NCBI RefSeq assembly: GCF_039831995.1
Contig: NZ_JBDOIO010000004.1
Location: 1,364,001-1,428,000 of the forward strand
Source: Paenibacillus pabuli
Lineage (GTDB): Bacteria > Bacillota > Bacilli > Paenibacillales > Paenibacillaceae
Reading direction: 5' to 3'
Length of the DNA: 64,000 nt
Positions 40,733-49,849 of this stretch are shown here, in pieces. A program made the position numbers and the translations under genes. Under the pieces are notes generated by a model. The model saw only the letters and a list, made by a program, of their open reading frames with translations, was not told the origin of the DNA and ran no database searches. The number at the start of each line of letters is the position of its first letter. Position 1 is the stretch's first letter.

Positions 40733-40830
40733 CTTTTTTTTGGAAAAGTCCTCTGAATTTCATGTTATAATAATTTCAATTGTCACCGTGTCAGTGATGA
40801 ATAACGGATTGAAGGGGAGACTGCTGGATT

Positions 40831-41010
40831 ATGAGCGCAATGGACAAGATGTGGCTGTCATTGGTTGCGATTCTGATTATGGGATTGTCTGTATTCCTGA
40901 TAACCTTCGCAAGAGCCAAAACCAAAGGCATTGTACGAGGGATTCTGTCATTAATCGCGTTTTTGATTATGCTGATTGGTTTTTTCGGCGGAATTGCATC
41001 GCTCACTTGA
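40831..41010 (+). CDS. DUF2768-like small membrane protein (YphE type)
   Basis: Short 59-residue protein with two membrane segments (about 8-27 and 38-56), separated by a basic loop ARAKTKG, and ending FFGGIASLT. Same location as yphE of B. subtilis, between gpsA and the YphF-like gene near spoIVA; DUF2768 membership is inferred from size and layout. GAAGGGGAGA (40811-40820) lies about 11 nt before ATG 40831, ATG 40840 is a second choice. A perfect TATAAT at 40766-40771 may be its promoter, though the -35 is poor. Confidence 0.7.
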   Translation: MSAMDKMWLSLVAILIMGLSVFLITFARAKTKGIVRGILSLIAFLIMLIGFFGGIASLT

Positions 41011-41096
41011 TCTTTTTCTTGCCTGTAGCATAACATCCGCATAAGTACACCATAAGAACTGACACAATGAAAACGGATGAAGGGAAGGTGAGCCGG

Positions 41097-41714
41097 GTGG
41101 GACCGCAGGAAACAGAGGGCCTTACAGGGCGCTATCCGGAATTGCACGCTGCGTTGCTGGAAACGGCAAAAACCTGGAATACAGTACCTTATACTTGGCT
41201 GCTTGGGGGAAGCTGCGGATTACTGTTGCAGCAGGTCGAGTTGCAGCAGGCTCCCAGAGATATTGACGTGTACGCTGATCTGGCTGCTGCGCATGGGCTG
41301 CATCAGTCCGCCCCAGGAATCGCACTGGACAAACCGGTGGTAGATCGAACGGGGCCTTATGCTTCTTTGCTGAGTCATTATCAAGTCGGAGAGTGTGCAC
41401 TTGAACTCGTGGGCGGGTTTGAAGTCTGGTCTCGGCAGAGCTGGTACCGGATTGAGATTGAACAGCTCCTGGTTCACCATGCCCCTCAAGCTCAACTGGA
41501 TACTTACACTTTACGATTGATGCCCCTTGCGCATGAGTTGCTTTTTAATCTTCTGAGAGGTCGAGCTGACCGTTATGAGCCTATTGCCGAAGCAATTCGG
41601 AAAGATCCACAGTTGCATCAACCCTTACTGGCTTCATTGGGTAAGCATAATGTGTGGACAAGCCAATTCTCAGCTGAGGTAAAAGCGTTGGTCGGTTTTG
41701 CATGGACTTCATAG
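41097..41714 (+). CDS. Nucleotidyltransferase-fold protein
   Basis: Probable nucleotidyltransferase of the minimal (MNT/GrpB-like) type. The 205-residue protein contains LLGGSCGLLLQQVEL followed by PRDIDVYAD, matching the GGS...DxD active-site pattern, then a helical C-terminal half. The third acidic residue may be E in ECALELVGGFEVW. The start is uncertain: AGGGAAGGTGA (41081-41091) favours GTG 41097 but ATG 41067 and GTG 41088 are in frame. Its stop is three nt from the ferredoxin gene's ribosome site, so they are probably cotranscribed. Substrate unknown. Confidence 0.7.
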   Translation: MGPQETEGLTGRYPELHAALLETAKTWNTVPYTWLLGGSCGLLLQQVELQQAPRDIDVYADLAAAHGLHQSAPGIALDKPVVDRTGPYASLLSHYQVGECALELVGGFEVWSRQSWYRIEIEQLLVHHAPQAQLDTYTLRLMPLAHELLFNLLRGRADRYEPIAEAIRKDPQLHQPLLASLGKHNVWTSQFSAEVKALVGFAWTS

Positions 41715-41732
41715 GTGGGAGGAGGCAAAAGG

Positions 41733-42086
41733 ATGGAGCACACGATTACATTTTTACCGCAAAATAAAAGCATCCGCATAAAAGCGGGAGTGAACCTGCT
41801 CAGTGCCGCACGTCGTGCTGGAGTGAAAATTCCAACCCGTTGCGACGGAAAAGCCGCTTGTCTAATGTGCAAGGTCAACGTAGATGATGATCAGCTGCAG
41901 GCTCTGCACCCTCCTACAGATGCTGAACAAAGGAAACTGGGTTCCCTGCTGGAAGCAGGAACTCGTCTTGCTTGTCAGGCCAAGGTGAGGGGATCAGTGT
42001 CTGTTCATGTTCCGGAAGATCCGCTCAAAGCTGCAATACGTAAGCAGTTGGAACGCCAGCAGCAGGAGAATGACGATTGGTTCTGA
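41733..42086 (+). CDS. [2Fe-2S] ferredoxin, plant type
   Basis: Electron carrier with one [2Fe-2S] cluster. The 117-residue protein has the cluster motif CDGKAACLMC (C-x5-C-x2-C) near residues 37-46 and a fourth cysteine in RLACQAKV near residue 80. The basic and glutamine-rich tail RKQLERQQQENDDWF is extra. GGGAGGAGG precedes ATG 41733. Adjacent to the nucleotidyltransferase-fold gene, and followed after 68 nt by the YphF-like gene. Partner enzymes are not visible nearby. Confidence 0.85.
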   Translation: MEHTITFLPQNKSIRIKAGVNLLSAARRAGVKIPTRCDGKAACLMCKVNVDDDQLQALHPPTDAEQRKLGSLLEAGTRLACQAKVRGSVSVHVPEDPLKAAIRKQLERQQQENDDWF

Positions 42087-42154
42087 AACTAACCTGAATG
42101 GAGCTCCATTGGATAGGTTTCCCTTTGGACTCTTCAGATTCAAGGAGGATGCGG

Positions 42155-42931
42155 ATGAACGAAGACAAAGATTGGCTCTTCATGAGTTCGGGGTGGAGGT
42201 ACGGGATCCAGGGAGTCCGCTGTCTTCTGTTAATTTTAATGGTTGCTACAGTGAGTGGTTGCATGTATCCCTCCCAGAGTAATGATGATCCCAAAATCGC
42301 ATACAGGGAGAGTGTGAATCGGATACAGAGTGCTGTAGAGGCATTTCAGAAGGATCAGGGCATTCTGCCCATGATTAATGCGGATATGGAGACGCCGAAA
42401 TATGAAAAATTCAGAGTGGATCTACCGAAGTTGAAACAGCAAGGTTATCTGGACGAAATTCCAGGTACTGCTTTTGAAAGTGGTGGGAGCGCTTACTTCC
42501 TTATTCAAAATGAAGAGACAGCACCCACTGTAAAGGTGATGGACTTGCAGACAGTACAGAAGGTCAATGATGTACAGCGCATGGTTAATCAGTATAAATC
42601 AGTACATAACGGTAAACTGCCTGCCGCGGAGGAATTGTACACCGGTCTCTACGCTGTAGACATGAAACAAGCCGCTCAGGCAGGTGCTCCTGAGGTTACA
42701 CTGAACAGTGTATATTCCGGTCAGGAGTTACCATTTATCATGGATGGTGAAGGCAAGGTGTATGTTGATTATGCCTTCGATATCATGCAAGCGGTGGAGA
42801 AATCGGATCGTTCTCCAGCAGAGGTTGATGATGTGCGCGAGTTTTTGCTGGAGCACTCCCATTTTGTTCCTGTAAAATCTGTCAGTTATACCTGGAAGAA
42901 TAATGCTCCAGTGGCACAAGACAAACCTTAG
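42155..42931 (+). CDS. yphF: YphF-like lipoprotein
   Basis: Lipoprotein of unknown function that lies before spoIVA as in B. subtilis. The 258-residue protein has a basic N-terminus, a hydrophobic segment and the lipobox VSGC with Cys near residue 36. The mature part has two similar helical-strand blocks around AYRESVNRIQSAVEAF and VNDVQRMVNQYKS, each followed by G-x-L-P, suggesting internal duplication. AAGGAGG (42142-42148) supports ATG 42155. A terminator follows. Confidence 0.75.
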   Translation: MNEDKDWLFMSSGWRYGIQGVRCLLLILMVATVSGCMYPSQSNDDPKIAYRESVNRIQSAVEAFQKDQGILPMINADMETPKYEKFRVDLPKLKQQGYLDEIPGTAFESGGSAYFLIQNEETAPTVKVMDLQTVQKVNDVQRMVNQYKSVHNGKLPAAEELYTGLYAVDMKQAAQAGAPEVTLNSVYSGQELPFIMDGEGKVYVDYAFDIMQAVEKSDRSPAEVDDVREFLLEHSHFVPVKSVSYTWKNNAPVAQDKP

Positions 42932-42949
42932 ATGAAATGAACCTAAGAA

Positions 42950-42984
42950 AGAGATACACCTCACCGAGGCGTATCTCTTTTTTT
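42950..42984 (+). terminator. Terminator after the YphF-like gene
   Basis: AGAGATAC(G)CCT-type arms: AGAGATAC pairs with GTATCTCT and GCC with loop, followed by seven T's. Confidence 0.85.
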
Positions 42985-43034
42985 GGGTGCATATAAGCTC
43001 TCAGGAACTTGAGTAAACCGTTTGGAGTACCACG

Positions 43035-43424
43035 TCAGACCTCAACGTTGTAGTTCAACTTAAGTTCATCGCCGGTCATTCCGCGGATGCCCCAGTGAGC
43101 GCGTGGTGTTTCGAAAATGGTAATCTCCAAATCATGGACAGACAACATGAGTTTCTCATTGATTTGTTTACATAATTGCTGGATTAAATCTTTCTTTGTC
43201 TCAACAGATCTTCCTTCGAACATACTGATTTCAACAATGGTGTATGCTGCTGATCGATCTTGTGGGTACTGGAAATCCTCCGCATCCATGGGGAAGTAAC
43301 GATGGAACCGTTTGGTCTCTGGCAGTCCCAGCACATCCATCAGAACGGAATGAATCACGTTAGAAAGCTGTTCTTTCATTGGATTTAACTGCTCACGTAT
43401 GCCGAAAATTTTAATCTGTGCCAT
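43035..43424 (-). CDS. Tautomerase-superfamily protein lacking catalytic Pro-1
   Basis: A 129-residue member of the 4-oxalocrotonate tautomerase/MIF-like superfamily of small beta-alpha-beta proteins. It has a long first helix after MAQIKIFGIREQLNP, a middle RFHRYFPMDAEDFQYP and second beta-alpha unit with TIVEISMFEGRSVETKKDLI. In active members the residue after the initiator methionine is a catalytic proline; here it is alanine (codon GCA). AAAGGTGAG precedes the start at 43424. Stands alone on the minus strand between the YphF-like gene and spoIVA. Activity is doubtful. Confidence 0.85.
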   Translation of the reverse strand: MAQIKIFGIREQLNPMKEQLSNVIHSVLMDVLGLPETKRFHRYFPMDAEDFQYPQDRSAAYTIVEISMFEGRSVETKKDLIQQLCKQINEKLMLSVHDLEITIFETPRAHWGIRGMTGDELKLNYNVEV

Positions 43425-43655
43425 GCTCTTCTCACCTTTCTCATCTCGTTTTCAATCCATCTCAGCTCGGCTCTGTAATCATGGTTCCTTCATAGTATAC
43501 CTATAACTCCAACGCACCGATACCCCAAATAGAAATGAATGAAACCAGCATAAATGCGACCCGGTGTTCATAAAGTAGATTGAAATAATGACGCGCAGTC
43601 CGAGAGCGGGGCAACTTCCCGGAGTTGAAGACCTGAGAAAAAAACAAAAAAACGC

Positions 43656-43685
43656 GTCATATTGCTGCATACGGATACATAAGAT
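43656..43685 (+). promoter_or_regulatory. Possible SigE promoter of spoIVA
   Basis: GTCATATT (43656-43663) and CATAAGAT (43678-43685), spaced by 14 nt, resemble the SigE consensus (KMATATT, 13-16 nt, CATACAAT). spoIVA is a SigE gene in B. subtilis. The rest of the 458-nt gap from 43425 shows no clear gene. Confidence 0.4.
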
Positions 43686-43882
43686 GATACTAGTCCAATT
43701 GCATGTACGAGTTAACGCCGCTTTCGCCGGTTTCATCAGAATGCAACGTTCGGCGGCGGACGACTTCCGGGCACTCACAAAGGCGGCTCTACCGTTGCAG
43801 GGATTTCAGTCTTCTGATTGAAAAAACGAAGCGGATGCTCTTTAGCATTTTTCCTTCGGAGTAATTTAGGGAGGGGATTTCA

Positions 43883-45361
43883 TTGGAGAAAGTGGACATT
43901 TTTAAGGACATAGCTGAGCGGACCGGAGGGGATATCTATCTCGGGGTTGTCGGCGCAGTCCGGACGGGGAAATCAACATTTATTAAACGATTCATGGAAA
44001 CGATCGTACTGCCAAACATCGCAAGCGAGGCTGATCGTGCCCGTGCAGTGGATGAACTTCCACAGAGTGCAGCAGGCAAAACGATTATGACCACCGAGCC
44101 GAAATTCGTACCGAATAACGCAGTCCAGATCAAAGTGGCTGAAGGGCTCGATGTAAATGTACGTTTGGTGGATTGTGTAGGGTACGCTGTGGAGGGTGCG
44201 AAGGGCTATGAGGATGAAAATGGTCCACGCATGATCTCCACGCCGTGGTTCGAAGAGCCAATCCCGTTCCAGGAAGCAGCGGAGATTGGCACGCGCAAAG
44301 TCATTCAGGAGCATTCCACACTGGGTGTTGTGGTTACTACAGATGGCACCATTGCCGAGATTGCCCGCAGTTCCTACGTGGAATCGGAAGAACGTGTCAT
44401 TGCCGAACTGAAAGAGGTTGGCAAACCGTTCGTGCTGATCATCAACTCTACCCGTCCTCGCAGTGAAGAAGCTCTTCAATTGCGAAGTGAATTGGCAGCT
44501 AAATATGATATTCCGGTCATGACATTAAGCGCGGCCACGATGACGGAAGATGATGTGACAGGCGTGCTGCGTGAAGTCCTGTATGAGTTCCCTGTACATG
44601 AGGTTAATGTGAATCTGCCGAGCTGGGTTATGGTCTTGAATGAAACCCACTGGCTGCGCAACAACTATGAAAATTCCGTGCGTGACACGGTGAAAGACAT
44701 TCGTAGACTGCGTGACGTGGACCGGGTGGTTTCCCAGTTCATGGAGTATGAGTTCATCGACCGCGCGGGACTCAGCGGCATGAACATGGGTCAAGGTGTG
44801 GCTGAGATTGATCTGTACGCTCCTGATGAATTATACGATCAGATCCTCGTGGAAGTGGTCGGCATTGAAATCAGAGGCAAAGATCATCTGCTGCAGTTGA
44901 TGCAGGAATTCTCTCATGCCAAGCGGGAATATGATCGCTTCGCTGAAGCCTTGGAGATGGTCAAAACGACCGGCTACGGCATTGCGGCACCTTCGCTCGC
45001 CGAGATGGCGCTGGATGAACCGGAACTCATTCGCCAAGGTACCAAATTCGGCGTCCGTCTGAAAGCAACAGCACCTTCTATTCACATGATTCGGGTCGAT
45101 GTGGAGTCCGAGTTTGCACCGATTATCGGCACGGAGAAGCAAAGTGAAGAATTGGTGAGGTACCTGATGCAGGACTTCGAGAACGATCCGATCAAAGTAT
45201 GGGATTCAGATATGTTTGGTCGTTCGCTGCATTCCATCGTGCGCGAAGGTATTCAGGGCAAAATTGCTATGATGCCGGACAATGCAAGGTACAAATTGCA
45301 GGAGACTTTGGGACGGATCATAAACGAAGGTTCAGGCGGCTTAATTGCCATCATTCTGTAA
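43883..45361 (+). CDS. spoIVA: Stage IV sporulation protein A (spore coat ATPase)
   Basis: ATPase that polymerises on the outer forespore surface and forms the base of the spore coat. The 492-residue protein has a Walker A site GAVRTGKST near residues 25-33, the TTEPKFVPNNA and VDCVGYAVEGA switch regions, and ends in the conserved ILGRIINEGSGGLIAIIL-type tail (here LGRIINEGSGGLIAIIL). TTG 43883 follows AGGGAGGGG. Downstream lies its terminator. Length equals the B. subtilis protein. Confidence 0.98.
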   Translation: MEKVDIFKDIAERTGGDIYLGVVGAVRTGKSTFIKRFMETIVLPNIASEADRARAVDELPQSAAGKTIMTTEPKFVPNNAVQIKVAEGLDVNVRLVDCVGYAVEGAKGYEDENGPRMISTPWFEEPIPFQEAAEIGTRKVIQEHSTLGVVVTTDGTIAEIARSSYVESEERVIAELKEVGKPFVLIINSTRPRSEEALQLRSELAAKYDIPVMTLSAATMTEDDVTGVLREVLYEFPVHEVNVNLPSWVMVLNETHWLRNNYENSVRDTVKDIRRLRDVDRVVSQFMEYEFIDRAGLSGMNMGQGVAEIDLYAPDELYDQILVEVVGIEIRGKDHLLQLMQEFSHAKREYDRFAEALEMVKTTGYGIAAPSLAEMALDEPELIRQGTKFGVRLKATAPSIHMIRVDVESEFAPIIGTEKQSEELVRYLMQDFENDPIKVWDSDMFGRSLHSIVREGIQGKIAMMPDNARYKLQETLGRIINEGSGGLIAIIL

Positions 45362-45364
45362 AAC

Positions 45365-45396
45365 AAAAGACCACAAGGCTCTCCTTGTGGTCTTTT
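45365..45396 (+). terminator. Terminator after spoIVA
   Basis: AAAAGACCACAAGG pairs with CCTTGTGGTCTTTT, followed by T's. Confidence 0.9.
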
Positions 45397-45581
45397 TGCT
45401 ATCCATTATTTACTTGAATATGGGACAACTGGATATATACCACATGATATTCGAAAAAAACTTAGCGAGTTTTAGCTTTAAATTGTTAAAACCCATTTAC
45501 ATACTAGGGATTAGCCGTTATATTAATACTCAACTATTGTGATCAAGGTCACAGAGAGTGCACGAATAGGGGGAGACAGAG

Positions 45582-46679
45582 ATGAAAAAGAAAGATACGA
45601 AATGGGTATGGTTGAGTGTTCTGCTTGTATTTACATTGGCACTGTCCGCGTGCGGGATCAAAAAAGAACCGGCGGCAGCTCCAGCTTCCGGAGCATCAGA
45701 GGACAAGCCCAAGACAGAAGCGGTGACGGGCCCGCTGAGTGGCAAACGTATTGCTCTAATTATGGAATTTAACACGGGCACATTCTCGCAGCAATATGTA
45801 CAAGGGGTAAAAGAAGAAATTGAAAAATTCGGCGGTGAGCTAACGACGTTTGTTGCCGATAATGATAAAGCCAAGATGGTATCTCTGCTGGACAGCGCAA
45901 TTAACCAGAAGTTTGATGCGATCTTAACGGATCACGGGGACTCGCTTTTGGAACCGGGTGTGAAAAAAGCAGTGGAACAAAACATTCCAGTAGTTGTGTT
46001 CGATGCAGCCATCCAAGTACCGGGAGCAACCGTATTGTCTCAGGACGACCAGAAGATGGCGGAGCTTACACTGGAACAAATGAAAAAGGATATTAATGGC
46101 CAAGGGAATATTGTTAAAGTATGGGTGGCCGGATTCGCGCCTATGGAACGTCGCCAGATTGCTTACGGCGAATTCATGAAAGAGAATACAGACATCAAGG
46201 AAATTGCCACATTTGGCTCAGCACAAAACCCGGCTTTGGATACACAAGCCAAAATGGAGGCTATTCTGAAGCAATATCCGAAAGGCGAAATCACAGCCGT
46301 TTGGGCTGCTTGGGATGAGTTTGCCAAAGGGGCTGCACGCGCAATTCAGCAAGCGGGTCGCGACGAAATTAAAGTTTACGGTATCGATATGAGTGATGAG
46401 GATTTACAAATGATTCAGGATCCGAAAAATCCTTGGGTTGCTTCCGCAGCGGTAGACCCGACAGACATTGGACGTGTTCAGGTACGTTATGCCTACCAGA
46501 AACTGAATGGCGATGAGACTGAAGATCAGGTGGTCCTCAATCCGGTCTATGTTCAACGCGAAGCACTGCCAGAGACTCAAATCTCTACTTCCGAATTGTC
46601 CCAATATGTTGACGGTTGGGGAGGAAGTACACAGGGCATCAAGGATTGGATGGCGGAATACGGAATCACTGCTAAATAA
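45582..46679 (+). CDS. Sugar ABC transporter substrate-binding lipoprotein
   Basis: Extracellular solute receptor of a simple-sugar-type ABC system (RbsB-like, type I periplasmic binding fold). The 365-residue protein has a lipobox LSAC with Cys near residue 23, a Pro/Ala-rich linker, then the receptor domain starting SGKRIALIMEFNTGTFSQQYVQGV, with further motifs KFDAILTDHGD, WAAWDEFAKGAARAIQQAG and GIDMSDEDLQ. Ligand cannot be told. ATG 45582 with GGGGGAGA upstream. First gene of the three-gene transporter cluster. Confidence 0.9.
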   Translation: MKKKDTKWVWLSVLLVFTLALSACGIKKEPAAAPASGASEDKPKTEAVTGPLSGKRIALIMEFNTGTFSQQYVQGVKEEIEKFGGELTTFVADNDKAKMVSLLDSAINQKFDAILTDHGDSLLEPGVKKAVEQNIPVVVFDAAIQVPGATVLSQDDQKMAELTLEQMKKDINGQGNIVKVWVAGFAPMERRQIAYGEFMKENTDIKEIATFGSAQNPALDTQAKMEAILKQYPKGEITAVWAAWDEFAKGAARAIQQAGRDEIKVYGIDMSDEDLQMIQDPKNPWVASAAVDPTDIGRVQVRYAYQKLNGDETEDQVVLNPVYVQREALPETQISTSELSQYVDGWGGSTQGIKDWMAEYGITAK

Positions 46680-46694
46680 AGCAGCGTTAGAGAG

Positions 46695-46718
46695 GCGCGC
46701 CGCGAGGTGCGCTTTTTT
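46695..46718 (+). terminator. Intra-operon terminator/attenuator
   Basis: GCGCGCC pairs with GGTGCGC around GCGA, then six T's. Located between receptor and ATPase genes, it may allow more receptor than transporter to be made. Confidence 0.7.
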
Positions 46719-46791
46719 GCAGGCAGAAAAGTAAAACATCAGATTGTAAGGATAGCATGACTCCCTGGAGGAGGAATTGGAGGTCTACATC

Positions 46792-48309
46792 ATGACAACC
46801 GCACCAATTTTGCTTCAAATGGAACATATTCATAAGCAGTTTGCAGGCATTCCTGCACTTAAAGACGTTGATTTCTCTGTAAAAGGTGGAGAGATTCATG
46901 CACTGCTAGGCGCCAATGGAGCAGGAAAAAGTACCTTGATGAAAATTCTGTCGGGTGCCTACCAACTGGATCAGGGCCTGATTCGTTTAAATGATCAGCA
47001 TTTACGTCTAAATTCACCGGGGGACGCTAAGGCAAACGGGATTCACTGTGTCTATCAGGAGGTCGATGCTGCACTGGTACCGCAGCTGACGGCAGCTGAG
47101 AACATTATGCTGGACCAGCTGGCTTCACCAGTCGGTGGATGGTGGAAGAGCCCGCGTAAGCTCCAGCAGCGTGCGTTTGAAGCCCTTAAGGAATTGGGAG
47201 CAGACATTGCCGTTCAACAAAAGGTAGCGGACCTTACACTTGCAGAGAAACAGATGATTCTGCTGGCGCGCATCCTGATTCAGGAGGCCAAGGTGATTAT
47301 ATTTGATGAACCGACTGCTCCGCTGAGCCAGGAAGAAACCGATGCTTTTTTCCGAATCGTTCATCTGTTAAAAGAGCGAGGAGTAGCGTGCATATTTATT
47401 ACCCACCGGCTAGCTGAGGTAACTGGGCATTGTGATCGAGTGACCGTCATGAGGGATGGACAGCATGTATTTACGGGTGAGGCGCGTGGACTTACCGTTA
47501 ATGATCTGGTCACACAAATGCTGGGCAAGCCATTCGAAGAGGAATTTCCGAAGACAGAAGCACCTATTGGCGAAGTGATATTTGAAGCACGTGGACTGCA
47601 CCGGGGAATCAAGGTCAAGGGAGTTGATTTGTCTGTACGCCGCGGTGAGGTCCTGGCTGTTGTCGGTCTGGTCGGTGCTGGCAAAACGGAATGCTCTCGT
47701 CTTCTGATTGGAGCAGACCAACTGGAGAAAGGGGATATCCGCTTAAACGAAAGGCCGCTTCGCTTCTCACAGCCCGCGGATGCTGCAGCTTCAGGCATTG
47801 TTTCCGTACCCGAAGAACGTCGCAAACAGGGGATTCTCATTCAGGAAAATGTGGAACGAAATCTGAGTTTGCCCTTGCTCGGACGTCTTAGTACATTCGG
47901 ATTCGTGAGTCGCAAAAAGGAGCGGGAAAACGCGGAATCACTGGTTCAACAGCTCGGCATTAAAATGTCCTCGGTACGCCAGGAAGTGAAGTATCTAAGC
48001 GGAGGTAACCAGCAGAAGGTAGCAATCGGCAAATGGCTGAATGTGGACGCTGATGTCTTTATATTTGATGAACCCACCAAAGGGGTGGATATTGGAGCCA
48101 AAAGTGACATCTTCCGTATCATTAACGAGCTGGCTTTGGCAGGCAAGGCGGTCATCTATTTCACATGTGAGCTGGACGAGGGACTTGGTATTGGAGACCG
48201 GATTGCAGTGATGTGTGAAGGGAAAATCGTAAAAGAATTCAAGCGTGGCGAGACTAACCAAGAACAGCTGCTATACTACGCAAGCGGTGGACAAGAGGTG
48301 CAGGGATGA
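46792..48309 (+). CDS. Sugar ABC transporter ATP-binding protein
   Basis: Double-domain ATPase of the RbsA/MglA type that powers sugar import. The 505-residue protein has two ABC modules: the first with ANGAGKST near residue 40, EPTAPLS and ITHRL, the second with VGAGKTECSR near residue 293, a YLSGGNQQKVAIGKWL signature and DEPTKGVD. As usual for this class the second module has a degenerate Walker A (GLVGAGKTE). Start ATG 46792 follows TTGGAGGT. The stop overlaps the next ATG (ATGA). Confidence 0.93.
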   Translation: MTTAPILLQMEHIHKQFAGIPALKDVDFSVKGGEIHALLGANGAGKSTLMKILSGAYQLDQGLIRLNDQHLRLNSPGDAKANGIHCVYQEVDAALVPQLTAAENIMLDQLASPVGGWWKSPRKLQQRAFEALKELGADIAVQQKVADLTLAEKQMILLARILIQEAKVIIFDEPTAPLSQEETDAFFRIVHLLKERGVACIFITHRLAEVTGHCDRVTVMRDGQHVFTGEARGLTVNDLVTQMLGKPFEEEFPKTEAPIGEVIFEARGLHRGIKVKGVDLSVRRGEVLAVVGLVGAGKTECSRLLIGADQLEKGDIRLNERPLRFSQPADAAASGIVSVPEERRKQGILIQENVERNLSLPLLGRLSTFGFVSRKKERENAESLVQQLGIKMSSVRQEVKYLSGGNQQKVAIGKWLNVDADVFIFDEPTKGVDIGAKSDIFRIINELALAGKAVIYFTCELDEGLGIGDRIAVMCEGKIVKEFKRGETNQEQLLYYASGGQEVQG

Positions 48310-49292
48310 AGGACAAATCAATGGATTTTGCGTTCCGTTACGGGGCGATTATCGTTATCATCGGAGTTATTGCTTTTTTTGGCATCAAATTGCCTTACTT
48401 TTTTACCTACAGCAATCTGACTGACATTTTGGGGTCGATATCCATCGTGACCTTTGTTGCTATCGGTGTGACGTTATCTCTCATTGTGGATGGATTTGAT
48501 CTCTCGGTAGGAGCTACCGTCTCACTGACGACCGTTGTAACTGCCTCATTAATGATCTGGTATCAGCAACCACTCGCTGTTGTCATCATTGTTCCGCTGG
48601 TAATTGGGGCAGTTATTGGTCTGCTGAATGCCTTGTTGATTGTAAAACTGCGGATTCCCGATCTGCTGGCCACGCTGGCGACCATGTACATTATCGGAGG
48701 TATTCACAAAACGTACGCACAAGGCTATACCATTTATAATCATATGCAATTTCCAGATGGCAGCAAGGCAGCCGGAGAGATGGACCCTACGTTCTTGCTG
48801 ATTGGTCAGGGGAAATGGCTCGGCATGCCCATATCGGTTATCCTTCTTCTCATTGCAGTCATCGGTGTTCATATCTTTTTGACGTATACGAAATACGGAC
48901 GCCAGATGTACGTTACAGGCGGCAATGAAGAGGCTGCGCGCTTGTCCGGAATCAAGGTGAAAAAAGTGCGGACGCTTGCCTATGTGGCAGCTGGTGTGTT
49001 TGCTGCAATAGGCGGGATTATCTATGCCTCCAAGGTCGGATCGGGACAGATTGATGCAGGATCTCCGTTGTTAATGGAATCGGTAGCAGCTGTGTTTGTA
49101 GGGTTCTCTGTCTTTGGTGCGGGGAAACCAAATGTTATCGGAACCTTCATTGGGTCGGTCCTGATTGGTGTACTGGTGAACGGTTTAACCATGATGAATG
49201 TCCAGTATTTTACTCATGACATTGTAAAAGGTGGCGTCCTCGTTCTTGCTCTGGCGGTGACATTTTACGTGCTAAACCGCAACCGCACTTGA
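48306..49292 (+). CDS. Sugar ABC transporter permease
   Basis: Membrane subunit of the importer, RbsC/BPD_transp_2 family. The 328-residue protein has about nine to ten membrane segments and the typical motif FDLSVGATVSLTTV and GGNEEAARLSGIKVKKVR, the coupling region, then AAIGGIIYASKVGSGQ. It overlaps the ATPase by ATGA. Ends 218 nt before hbs. No regulator or enzyme gene is next to it, so the sugar remains unknown. Confidence 0.93.
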   Translation: MKDKSMDFAFRYGAIIVIIGVIAFFGIKLPYFFTYSNLTDILGSISIVTFVAIGVTLSLIVDGFDLSVGATVSLTTVVTASLMIWYQQPLAVVIIVPLVIGAVIGLLNALLIVKLRIPDLLATLATMYIIGGIHKTYAQGYTIYNHMQFPDGSKAAGEMDPTFLLIGQGKWLGMPISVILLLIAVIGVHIFLTYTKYGRQMYVTGGNEEAARLSGIKVKKVRTLAYVAAGVFAAIGGIIYASKVGSGQIDAGSPLLMESVAAVFVGFSVFGAGKPNVIGTFIGSVLIGVLVNGLTMMNVQYFTHDIVKGGVLVLALAVTFYVLNRNRT

Positions 49293-49431
49293 AATTGTGT
49301 GCTGTCTGTATTAGTATAAAATTTGTTCCGCGTCTGGAACGCGCTTGGTTTCAGGCGGCATTCTGCCGGAAATGACTGTTGACCGCAGGCGGAGAATTGT
49401 GTTCATCACGCTCAAGATGTACGTAGATTTT

Positions 49432-49460
49432 TTGCGTATGAACGTATATTTCGCTATAAA
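49432..49460 (+). promoter_or_regulatory. Promoter of hbs
   Basis: TTGCGT (49432-49437) and TATAAA (49455-49460) are 17 nt apart, 51 nt before the hbs start. Confidence 0.6.
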
Positions 49461-49510
49461 ACGGAAACACAGTATAACATTCAGGACATTGATTCAGGAG
49501 GTGAAAACAA

Positions 49511-49783
49511 ATGAACAAATCAGACTTGATTACACACGTGTCTGAAGCGACTGAATTGTCCAAAAAGGATGTAACGAAAGCGGTTGATGCCGTATTCGAA
49601 GCAATCTCTGAGGCTCTTCAAAGCGGAGACAAAGTACAATTGGTTGGTTTTGGGAACTTCGAAGTTCGCGAGCGTTCTGCACGCAAAGGACGTAACCCGC
49701 AAACAGGTGAAGAAATCGAAATTCCTGCGAGCAAAATTCCTGCATTCAAACCAGGTAAAGCGCTCAAAGACGGAATTAAATAA
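49511..49783 (+). CDS. hbs: DNA-binding protein HU
   Basis: Histone-like protein that bends and compacts DNA as a homodimer. The 90-residue sequence is full length: [20 protein letters not shown], the [21 protein letters not shown] arm with basic residues that enter the minor groove, and [12 protein letters not shown] at the end. CAGGAGGTG precedes ATG 49511. Followed by a terminator. Same position as B. subtilis hbs, after spoIVA, except for the inserted transporter. Confidence 0.97.
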   Translation: MNKSDLITHVSEATELSKKDVTKAVDAVFEAISEALQSGDKVQLVGFGNFEVRERSARKGRNPQTGEEIEIPASKIPAFKPGKALKDGIK

Positions 49784-49810
49784 GATTTCTACATATTCCA
49801 TATGTCAAAG

Positions 49811-49842
49811 AGAAGACCGTGACTCGTTCACGGCCTTTTCTT
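49811..49842 (+). terminator. Terminator after hbs
   Basis: CCGTGA pairs with TCACGG around CTCGT-like loop, extended by AGAAGA/TTTTCT, then TTTT. Confidence 0.75.
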
Positions 49843-49849
49843 TTGTCTT

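Noticed and set aside
40740..41033. 97-codon frame overlapping the small DUF2768-like gene
   Set aside because: The shorter frame from 40831 has two clear membrane segments and a ribosome site; the longer one is a shadow.
43588..43821. 77-codon frame before spoIVA
   Set aside because: No ribosome site, not related to any pattern, and overlaps the likely SigE promoter.
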